Source: Neopestalotiopsis rosae (Eukaryota > Ascomycota > Sordariomycetes > Amphisphaeriales > Sporocadaceae). From it: a stretch of 64,000 nt of DNA. A model generated the notes under the pieces. It worked only from the letters and a program-made list of their open reading frames with translations. It was not told the DNA's origin and did no database searches. Shown piece after piece: positions 55,559-64,000 of this stretch. The stretch's first letter is position 1, and each line of letters begins with the position of its first letter. Both the position numbers and the translations under genes were made by a program. The DNA lies in assembly GCA_023078685.1 (NCBI GenBank), contig JALGAS010000004.1:1798001-1862000 (forward strand). The letters run 5' to 3'.

Positions 55559-58338
55559 TTAGGCAGCAGCAGTTGCCGTGGGCGCTATTAATGATTGTCT
55601 CGTCTTCTTGGCTTTCGCCTTCTTGGCCGTGTCGTCTTGCTCTGACTTCTGCGAGAAGTCTTTCCACTTTCTCCAGCCATCGAAATCAATCAGTGCTTGC
55701 ATGCAGCCCCACTCCATGACTTTTCGCTCCAGCCAAACAAAATTGACGGGCTGTATCGTGTTAGCCCACGGCAATAAATAACATAGAGTTTGGTACTAAC
55801 CTTTGTCAAGAAGTCGTTGCAGCCAGCTGCCAAAGCTTCATGTCTGTCGCTTTGGAGAGAGCTGGCTGTCAACGCCACAATGATAACCGGGCTCTTGAAC
55901 ATCTCGGTATTTGGTAGCTTGTCCTTCTCGTCAGGTTCGCCTTGAACGTCCTCTGGCGCTTTGCTGGCAGATGACGAGAATACGCCAATGGAGTTGACCT
56001 TTTCAATCCTTCTAATCTCACGAGTAGCATCCAGACCATTCATGATTGGAAGCTGAATATCCATCAACACCAAGTGAAAGCCACCGGTTCTCCATTTGGT
56101 AACAGCGTCTCGGCCGTTCATGGCCGTCTGCCACCTTACCTTCAATCGCTTTACAAAGGCCTCGAGCAGTTTCAGGTTGATGATGTTGTCTTCGACAATT
56201 AGCACGTTGATTGGAGGGACGCTACCGTTGAGCATTCCGGGCGGGAGTGACGGGGTGTCGACAGTTCTCTTCTTCTTGGGCCGGGCTGCAGGTCTGGGCG
56301 ACGCCACTCGCGGAGGCGGAGTTGCTACACGTTCCGGTACTGGCGGGGTGGGCAGTGGAGGAGCCGTTGGGGGAGGATGAGCATGAGCATGAGCTGCGTG
56401 GTTTGTTTGATCTGATGATGCACCTGAATGAGTCCTTGATCGTTGTGGTCTGGAAGAATATACATGCGTACCGATGCTCGGTGGAATGGGCACCGGCGCG
56501 TGCTGTGCGTGTTGTGCATGGCTGACTCCGGCTGTCGAGACTGGAGAGGCTGTGTGTAGTCTTTGCATCTTTGGCCTTGAACTAGCTAGACGCCGGGTGG
56601 TACCACCAGGCGAAGGAAGAGGTGGTAATTGTCCATTATTCACAATAGCCATTGACTGGGGGAAATGGATCGTTGCTGGAGCCATCGCTGCCGGGTTAGG
56701 GTGGTGAGGATGAGGCGCCTGAGGAAACGGTGGGAAATAATCCGTCCCGGATTCGTGTGGCCGACTATTGTCTTCATGGTAGTATCTAGGAATTGGCGAT
56801 GCTTTTGGGGTGCGACGGGGTGGCACATCAATCAAGAGAGCTTCTTCAACTGTCTGGCCTCCGGGAAAGTATGCATCCAGGGTCCTGCCCATGGGCTCGT
56901 CTGGCTGAAGTTGGCGGATGGCCTGGTCTTTTGGCACAATCTTTATCGTAAGATCGGGAGAATCGAACTGACGACCCAGGGAATTGGCATATTTCCGCAG
57001 GATCATGTCGCGAACATCATCAACCAGATCATCTTCATTGATGGTGATCATGGTAGCCGAGGCGCCGGGGCGCTTGACCCATATCTTTCTGGTGACCATG
57101 TTTGGACTGATGGGAGCTAGTTGGTCTGCTTCTTCTGGTTCGTGAGCATGCGGTGGGTCTAGCAGAGTTCTGATCAGTGCCTGCTGTCGAATCGGCAGGA
57201 TGCTCTGCTGTCTAGACACGTCGGGGCGACTCGAGGTAGTCGAGGCAGCAGACGGTGGTTGCAGACACACAGAGGCGACGCTGGGGGTGGTCGGCACCGA
57301 CAAGTCACTATTGATAGCTTCGCCGAGCTTCGTGCCTAATGCAGTGTGCTGTAGGTCACGAGCAGACGATGAAAATGATGTCGAGGTTGGGACCGTTTCT
57401 GCCGAGCTGGTGTTGAGGAGGATGGACGGATCGCTAGGCGACACAGCTGCGACGGAGCCGTCGTGGTCGGGATTCAAAGCCGCCGACAGAGATACATCTA
57501 AAGTGGGAGTTGCAGATTGTTCGACGATGCTGGGGATGATGGTTTGGGCAGTGGTGTTTATGGTGTTGATCGCTGTTGGTGGTGTTGGCGGCCTCGACGA
57601 CGACAAGGACGAATTAGCATTTGTTAGATCATTGAGTTGCCGATCGTCCAGGCTGGGCAGGGAGCTGCTGATGGTTTTGTTGGTGGCATCCTCGGAGCTA
57701 GTTAGTGTCTCAGCTGCACTTGGGCCTACTGCGACCGCTGCAAGACTGTTATTATTAGTGCCGTCAATCTCGGCAGCAGAAACCAGCATTGGGCCAGACT
57801 CATTCGACCCCAACGTTGATCTGCGTTTTGCGCGCACTGGCGAAGAAAACGAAATGGTTGTCGTCTTTGCTGCTGTCGAGGAAGAAGATGTTGTAGCTGC
57901 TGCAGTTGCACCGGATTTCTGATCGACATCTAAAGTGGCAGAATCTGCTGTCGATGGCCTGCTCCTGCCTGGTCTGCGAGAATCCACAGTGTCAGCCGTC
58001 TGTTCCGGGGATGATTGGTGGCCGCCGGAATGGCGTCGGTGGTTCCTCAAGTGCCAGTGAGGGCTCCAGGGCGACCTTGGCGACTCGTCGCCCAAGTGGG
58101 CAGCAGAATCCTTGTAATCGTCGTCGGCATCGTGAGAAGTGTGTTCAGATGAGGCAGAATTTTTATTTGTACGTTGTGATCGCGGTCTCCAGGACTTGGA
58201 ACTGTTCTTGCTCGAATGTACTGAAGGCGCTGGACTCTGGCGCCTCAGCAGCTTCGCCTTGATTCGGGCCTTGAGGTCACCCATTGGGGAGAGCGGAAAC
58301 TGCAAAGTCGAGACATGGGCTTCCACGAATTTGGACAT
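55559..58338 (-). CDS. ssk1: SSK1-type response regulator of the HOG pathway
   Basis: Exons 58338-55801 and 55750-55559 (50-nt intron, GTTAGT...GCTAAC...ATACAG) give about 909 residues. The first about 700 are disordered, rich in Ser/Thr/Ala/His. A conserved segment (KIWVKRPGASATMITINEDD through ALLIDVPPRR) lies at about 420-520. The receiver domain spans about 710-870: INVLIVEDN (acidic Asp 717), LVLMDIQLPIMNG (phospho-acceptor Asp 760), ALTASS (Thr 824), and FLTK then P across the intron (Lys 846). Known: Ssk1 (RRG-1 in Neurospora) gets phosphate from the Ypd1 phosphotransfer protein; unphosphorylated Ssk1 activates the Ssk2/Ssk22 MAPKKK and so the HOG osmostress pathway. No histidine kinase or phosphotransfer gene is in the window. 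The C-terminus ends in a basic, Ala-rich tail. Confidence 0.93.
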
Positions 58339-60136
58339 CTAAGCGGACTGGCTGGTAGATGCCGCAGACAGAGTTAGAAAGAAAGATTCCCCTTGAAGAA
58401 GAACCTCGCTTTCAGACCTGGTCAGAAGCAACAGCAGCAGTAGTGTTGGTAGTCATGCAGAGTAGTGCTCACTGAAGGGAGATGCACACTGTGAACATGA
58501 GTTGGAAAACGAGTAACGGCTAACAGCTCATCCGTGATACAGCCGTCATGTGTGGATCAAAGCGACGCGGCTTTGGACGGGACGGATGGCAGAAGGGGAT
58601 TGATTGCAGAGAATTCGCAGACTGATGCAAGACCCTCGGTAGGTTTGGGAGGCGTCGAGACCAGAGAGAGACGAGAGGGAAGAAGGTCGAAAACAGGACT
58701 TCTTCTTTTTTGGCGTTTTTGTCTAACATGTGCTATGCGCCGGGGATGCTTGGGTAGTATTTTTCTTGTCAATACATATGTAGCAAGTCAAACAAGTAAT
58801 AATAATAAGTGGCCTGTCTGTCTGTTTGGTAGGTACAACAAAATTCATTTGTTTCTTCGGCACTCCATACTTGCAGGTTTGGCAGCAACGCTACTCCTGG
58901 TCTTTTGCTCCGGATGTGGTTAAATTACTGGCCCAACGTGCGCTTGCTGGCTGCTATGGGCAAAAGACGTGCACCACGGGCGAGAACAAGGATTAGCAAT
59001 TCATCGCGATCGTGATCGTCGGCGACGCGTTGGGAGAGCTCAGAAAGTAGCCAAGGGGGGAAAGGGAACGAATGGCGTCTCCCTCCGGCGGCTCCACTCG
59101 GAGTCGGGGTCACCACCGCCTATATCCATCCTTGCCTTGCCTTGCCTTGCCTTGAAAAAGAGGAATCGGCCGGAGATTTCTAATACATGGGGGCGCCTCT
59201 CGCTTCTGTAATAAGTCGTTCTCTTTGCTCATTTCTCTGCCTGCTTCATCTCGAGCTCGTCATTGTGATTCCAATGAATGTAATTATCCTTCTGCTCCCC
59301 TTGATTTGTTGTTCCTTCCAAGGCGGTCAAACGTGTTTGGATATATGAGGCGCGCATCGGGCCACTTCTCCCAAACAGAGAAAATAGATTTGTCTAGACA
59401 CCTTACGACGGTTTTTTTCGAGGTAGCCTCGAACATAGCGCCATATAAGAGCAGATCTGGGTCTGTCTGTCAGAGTCGGTTAAGCCGTTGGTTGTCGAAT
59501 ATGGAGATTGGGTTGCAACGTGCAAAAGACGGATGCTTCTAGTCCATACCACGTAGTACCGCGGGTTAAGTCAAAAGAGACGCGATGCTCCAGCTCGCGC
59601 ATCAATATTAAATGGCTTCAAGTCGTGAGGTACTGATGTTGCTACGAGCTGGATCTCATGAACACATAGCTTTGGTGAGTACCTGCACAGTAGAGAGTCC
59701 GAGTGTAGTCATATGAGAAGTGGTTTGAATCATACATGCTCTATACCGCCGCGGCAGCTGCCCGCTAGGATTAATCGCCTTCTTTGGTCAGTGCCAGCAT
59801 GATCTCGTCTGTTTTGCATTCCTCTGCCCCAGTGCCTCCAGTCTACTTACAGTAGCAGCAGTTCAGAGCCGCACCCGACGCTAGTAAACGTCGTAAAAGT
59901 ACCTAGGTACCCAAGATGGGTAGAATCTCAAGTGCTATCAATCAAAATCCGTGCCCGACCAAGAAAAAGAAGACGGCCCCACTGTGGTTAATCCGCTCTT
60001 CCGGGTCCTCGGCCAATTTTCTTCCAGCAGAGCTTGCGACACCAAACAACCTTGAATCCACCTGAGCCAGGGCAAAGCTTTTTAAATGTGAGCTGCTCTG
60101 TCGGTTTCCGCGCGCACATTTCCTTTCACCTCCACG
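58339..60136. other. intergenic between divergent SSK1 and mS45
   Basis: Both promoters. It includes a (CTTGC)5 microsatellite at 59131-59155. Frames 58534-58923 (+) and 59225-59542 (+) have no domain and probably belong to the leader/promoter region. A TATA-like stretch (CTTTTTAAATG) lies about 60 bp before the mS45 ATG. Confidence 0.5.
59131..59155. repeat. pentanucleotide microsatellite (CTTGC)5
   Basis: Five perfect tandem CTTGC units, about 1 kb upstream of mS45 and 0.8 kb upstream of SSK1. Confidence 0.9.
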
Positions 60137-61370
60137 ATGCCACCCAGGTGCTCGTGTTCGGCGATCCCATCGTCAGCTATCACATCATCATTATGGCAGA
60201 CTAGTATCCAGGCTGCCGGCAAGGGCGGCCTGTTGGCCCCAGCTCACCACATCCAGCTCAATGCTCCCGCTGCTGCTGCCACCGCCGCCTTCTCGACCAC
60301 CGCGAGTCGCAAGTACAACTCCAAGACCCGGAGAGAGTTCTGGCACTGGCTGTCGAAGGGCGGTCTGAAGTTCAAAAAGCACAGTGGTGAGGGCCCGCAA
60401 TACGTTTCGAGGCAGGCGGGGAGAGTGTTTCCTCAAAACGAACACTTTTACAGCAGGCCAGTCTTAGCCGACAGCGCTCGCGAGTTAATATGGAAAAAGG
60501 TCATTAAACAGGGCGAGACCATCAAGGCCGTCTCCGCGGAGCTCGGCGTTGACATCAACAGAGTTGCTGCCGTGGTGAGGTTAAAGGAAGTTGAAAGAGA
60601 CTGGGAAGCCAAGGTACGTTTACTTGCTTGCATCACACCTCCACTCCACCTTGGAAACCTTTACCCCCCTTTATATGATGACTGCTTCAAAAAAATTCGA
60701 TTAGTCTTGAAGACACATACATGGTTACAAACTTGTTGCGAGCCTCTCTGATATAACACCACATTCTGTTATCAATCCAGCCGTTTGTCCTGACAAGATA
60801 CAATTCGCTGACCAAGGAAACAAATAGGGCAAGGAGATGCCAATGCCATACTTCAAAGCTGTTTCAAAAATGCTGCCTACCAAATACTTCAGAGAGGGCG
60901 AATCCAACACTCCTCTGGAGCCCATCAACGAGCTTCACGTCCACCCCCACACGATGAAGCAGCTCTACTGGCCCACGTCAGAGTCGAGGCAATTCACACG
61001 TGAGGATGCTGCCAAGGCCTTCCACCGCAACATGCTGTCTGCCGACGCGCGCATCCCTCACCCCGAGCTGGTCCAAATGGAGCGTGAATTGCTCCAGAAG
61101 ACGAGCAATTTCCAGGCCCGGGCCAACTTCATCGAGTCCACCCTCGAGTCGGAGCGCAAGGCCGCCGCGGCGCGTGCCAAGAAGGCTCAGCAGGAGGAGC
61201 AGTCGCTCCAGCGCATCAACACCAAGCGCTTCGAGTTCCGCTTCAAGGAGATCAATGCCGAAGACGTCGGAAGCGATGGTCGCAAGATCACCGCCGTTGG
61301 TGCCAGATATGGCAGACCCTCATACGACCGTGTCAAGGGTGCCGTCAAGATCCCCACTAGCGTTCCGTAA
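60137..61370 (+). CDS. MRPS35: mitochondrial small-subunit ribosomal protein mS45 (Mrps35, Bot1p domain)
   Basis: Exons 60137-60613 and 60828-61370 (214-nt intron, GTACGT...AAATAG, phase 0) give 339 residues. The N-terminus is Ser/Ala/Arg-rich, as in a mitochondrial targeting peptide, with a likely cleavage region before STTASRKYNSKTRREFWHWL. The body carries FWHWLSKGGLKFKKHSGEGP and ELGVDINRVAAVVRLKEVER, followed after the intron by KEMPMPYFKAVSKMLP, which fits the Bot1p/eukaryotic mitochondrial regulator domain (PF12298). A long charged helix (ESERKAAAARAKKAQQEEQS) precedes the end. Known: mS45 is a fungal mitoribosomal small-subunit protein needed for mitochondrial translation; S. pombe bot1 mutants are respiration-deficient. 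Convergent with the phosphatase gene. Confidence 0.88.
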
Positions 61371-61765
61371 ATGCTTCTCGTACCTGCATATTTTTGTACT
61401 ATTAATTTATTGCACGGCAGTTGAGATGGCGCCGTAGAACGGGTACACTCCACGAGGCTAATCGCCCAAATGCCGGATCACTAAAGCAAAGTGATGGCAT
61501 GGACTTGTATATTACCTGTACCAGGAGTAGAGCGACTGCATGTAAGATTATCATTGTATCGGCGACATGGCAGATGGTGCAGCTCGGAAAGAAATGGTTC
61601 GATATGATCCCCGCCTGGAAGAATGACGGGGACATCTTGACGACAATAGCGGTCGCTCAATTACGAATATACCAATATCTGAAATCTGAATCATCTATCA
61701 TCAAGCAAGCAGAACGTATGCCAACTCTAGTGTAGGGCTCTGCGCTGAGTGAACCTCGGTGATCG
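61371..61765. other. intergenic between convergent mS45 and phosphatase
   Basis: 395 bp that should contain both 3' ends. No open frame or RNA feature seen. Confidence 0.6.
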
Positions 61766-63446
61766 CTATATTTGCGCCTCTGCGGCAATCTTTTCTGCCT
61801 CGGCGTCGGAATCTCGCTGAGCAGCAGCAACCAGGTCTGCATGCTTCTGCCAGTCCAAGGGCGAATCCTCTTGGCTCCCAGCATCCACGATGAAGTTCTT
61901 ACGCAGCTGCACAATCTCATCCTCGGTGAGCATGTTGAGATCGACGACGCACTTTTCGACGGATCCATAGAGCTCGCGAATCTTCTTGAGGGTTTCGACC
62001 ATATTCTCTTTTCTATACCGAGCAGTCTCCAGTCAGCACTACACCATATGCTAGAAACGGACACTCCTCTAGAACATACCTTGATCCAATCATGCGCCTG
62101 GCCCCCAGGGGGTTTCCAGCCAGCGCGGGCTCCTTGATCAGATGCCGCAGGAACTCTGGGTGGCGCGACTTGAGTCCAATGTCGGTGAGGCTGTACTCAT
62201 GGGCCACCACGTCGTCGTCGACGCCGCACAGCGACAGGACGAGGGCACAAATGACACCGGTACGGTCCTTGCCGGCAGTACAGTGGAGGAGGATGGGCGC
62301 GGGCGTGCTGCCGTCGCTCTCGCTTGGGGAGGCGGCCAAGTGCTTCACTATAGGATTTTGGGGGAGGCTTAGTAGATTTTCTAGTTGTCTCAGGTGTATG
62401 AATCTTCTTGGAAGAGACTTTCTGGGCACGTTCACCTCCAGGTCATCCCAATCAAGACTCTCCGAGGCTTGATCCCTGCCAAGGGGGACGAGGTTGACCG
62501 ATTTAGGATCAGGAGTGTGCGGAGATACTTACGGATGGTTCTATAAGGTTGTGCTTGATTCTGTGGAGCGGACACAGCGTTCAGGATGTCTTGGTATGCC
62601 TGCACAAACCCCTGGCCATTCAAAAACGCAATCAGCTTCTAAGTCTACAAAACAGAAGAATCGGGGGCGAAATGCTAGTCTCAACAAGGAACCGAAGCTG
62701 AGATGTCTACCCGAGTGAATCGGGCCGTATGGAATGATGAATATCACATGTCGCCATCTCAAGGGTTGGTACCCGACCCCAGAGTAATTCTGCTTGCTGC
62801 CGGGAGGAATGCTGATATAAGGCTGGTGGTGTCCATCCGAGATGGTCAAAATGACCATCTCGAAGGCATCGGTACCGTGGGGATGTTCTGCTTACCTCGG
62901 AAGATTTGTCCGCATAGTTCTTGAAACGTAGAGCAACGGCCTCTGGTGAGTAGTCATCTTCGAGGAAGACAGGGGCAAAGATGCGCGTCGCCCCGTCCCA
63001 TTCTTTGGGCTGGCGGCCATGACCATTGCGGGCGTCCCTGTCAATCTCCAGCCTCGACCGCAGGTCGTACACGTCGGTAATCCCAAGGCCCTGCAGCTTG
63101 GCAACTCCTGCATCTGTCACCTTGGACGGCTCAGACGATCGAAAGACTACATAATTTGGGGGTTAGTGGCGGGTACTTTTCGAAAGGTCCACGGTCAGGC
63201 TGGCCGGGTTAGATCATGGAGGAGTTCCATGACAGAGGCATCATTGATTGCTCTCTAGTCAGATCCCTGACATGTGCCCGAAAGGCAAAGAAAATGCTTA
63301 CCAATGCCCTTACGTACGACCTTGCCCGGCGCTGTAGCAATCGGATAGCCACCAATGTCACGAAAATTCGCGATGCCCTCGACAAAAATAAAGGGTGGTG
63401 AGGGGATGCCGGGGTCGGCCGAGGTAGAAATTGAGGGCGCTGCCAT
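61766..63446 (-). CDS. tyrosine phosphatase family protein (HCX5R, PF13350-like)
   Basis: Five exons fit phase and splice signals: 63446-63302, 63146-62896, 62611-62533, 62347-62080 and 62012-61766, giving about 329 residues. Blocks in order: FIFVEGIANFRDIGGYPI near the start, KGIVFRSSEPSKVTDAG, then ITDVYDLRSRLEID; GFVQAYQDILNAVSAPQNQA; the P-loop LLHCTAGKDRTGV (Cys 181, Arg 187); then YSLTDIGLKSRHPEFLRHLI; RMIGSRKENMVETLKKIREL. The C-terminus is a helical, Ala/Glu-rich tail. The CX5R P-loop with Lys-Asp between is typical of the bacterial-type/fungal tyrosine-serine phosphatase family, which may act on phosphoproteins or phosphoinositides; the substrate is unknown. The exon-4 acceptor (CCTATAG, 12-18 nt after CTACTAAG) was chosen for its strong branch point; CAACTAG is an alternative. 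Introns are 155, 284, 185 and 67 nt. Confidence 0.85.
62838..62862. repeat. perfect 11-bp inverted repeat with 3-nt loop, inside a phosphatase intron
   Basis: CGAGATGGTCA (62838-62848) is followed by AAA and its exact reverse complement TGACCATCTCG (62852-62862). It falls in the 284-nt second intron (62895-62612), about 33 nt downstream of the donor, and would fold as a hairpin in the pre-mRNA. Confidence 0.9.
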
Positions 63447-64000
63447 TTTTGGAGACTAAGAATTTCTGGCGCTTTGAATAGTATAAAAGAGTATATAAAA
63501 AGACGCAGATCTCTATATCGTGGGTATATAAAATATAAGCTCTAAGTTTAGCTGCTTTACCGTTGAAAGCCCAAAAAAGAATGACTGCATTGGATGAATA
63601 TAAATACGGTGGCGGCCACTGGCAACCGGGCGTGAGACGGTCGATCTTGGTCCCTTGAGTCCCCTCTCCAGGTGGCTCCATGGAGTGGAGTGGGTTCGGG
63701 GCCTGCGTCAAGCAAACCACGGAGACCCTCTGGGGGCCGTATGTAAGTAAATCGATCGGCGCAACGTTTGGCAACATGTTATGCACCTAACCTATGTCTG
63801 TGCTATCTCAGCTCGGCCCTACACGAGGCGACTGTACTCCAAGAACGGTGCGCTACTTTGGCAAACGAACATGTAGCGAAATGGTTGGATGTTTGTTCCG
63901 TAAAATCGTTCAGTAAGGGCGTGGAATGATGTTATTTGGTAAGAGCCGCGGCTGCGCCTATCGCGTAGAGTATAATGTCAGGGATATAGCCCCGAGCCCA
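63447..64000. other. right-end region upstream of the phosphatase
   Basis: Promoter/leader side of the phosphatase gene. The frame at 63358-63786 (-) overlaps exon 1 in another phase and is a shadow. A purine/AT-rich stretch lies next to the ATG. No further gene is visible before the window ends. Confidence 0.5.

Noticed and set aside
1..64000. tRNA genes, CRISPR arrays, telomeric repeats
   Set aside because: Scans for GTTCGA-type box B with a box A, for regularly spaced repeats and for TTAGGG arrays gave no supported hit by eye.

Overview
The window looks like nuclear DNA of a filamentous ascomycete, most likely a Sordariomycete and possibly Hypocreales. The evidence is short spliceosomal introns (mostly 50-80 nt, GTATGT/GTAAGT/GTGAGT donors, CTAAC/CTGAC-type branch points, CAG/TAG acceptors), no operons, and recognisable fungal families: HET domain, fungal CorA-like, ASH1 H3K36 methyltransferase, SSK1 response regulator, Hob1-type BAR-SH3, and a fungal mitoribosomal Bot1p-domain protein. 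No tRNA, rRNA, CRISPR array or intact transposon was seen. All exon boundaries were placed by eye from splice signals and reading frame.

Layout. 1-3.0 kb: no supportable gene. 3.0-4.8 kb (-): VHS-GAT protein of the Lsb5 type. 5.6-15.0 kb (all -): an accessory-looking run of four genes with few or no introns: HET-domain protein, MFS transporter, CorA-like membrane protein, acyltransferase-3 membrane protein. 15.0-21.7 kb: a 6.7-kb gene-free gap ending in a pyrimidine-rich, microsatellite-rich leader. 21.7-24.4 kb (+): ASH1 SET-domain methyltransferase with a histone-H1-like tail. 25.6-27.9 kb (-): TAD2 tRNA deaminase with a very long N-terminal extension. 29.1-31.8 kb and 33.9-35.2 kb (-): two proteins with incomplete CX2CX6C zinc clusters, the first with hydrophobic C-terminal segments. 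36.2-38.3 kb (-): ZGRF1-like (DUF2439) protein of the Dbl2/Mte1 type. 41.0-42.6 kb (+): BAR-SH3 protein. 43.8-46.3 kb (-): unknown gene with a 1.08-kb first intron. 46.3-53.3 kb: a second large gene-free gap. 53.3-53.9 kb (-): MARVEL protein. 55.6-58.3 kb (-): SSK1. 60.1-61.4 kb (+): mitoribosomal protein mS45. 61.8-63.4 kb (-): HCX5R tyrosine phosphatase with five exons.

Most genes on the right are housekeeping or signalling functions: chromatin (ASH1), tRNA editing (TAD2), replication-fork or recombination control (Dbl2/Mte1), actin and endocytosis (Lsb5-like and BAR-SH3), HOG stress signalling (SSK1) and mitochondrial translation (mS45). They do not form one pathway. The left run is typical of variable fungal regions but lacks any PKS, NRPS or terpene core gene, so I do not call it a biosynthetic cluster.

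The most unusual observations are: (1) all five introns in three consecutive genes (21.7-31.8 kb) are multiples of three and free of stops; (2) TAD2 carries a roughly 400-residue extension with a hydrophobic N-terminus; (3) a zinc-cluster-like protein has possible membrane segments; (4) a perfect 11-bp hairpin lies inside a phosphatase intron; (5) ASH1 ends in an H1-like tail with an AT-hook. No clear new multi-gene system was found.
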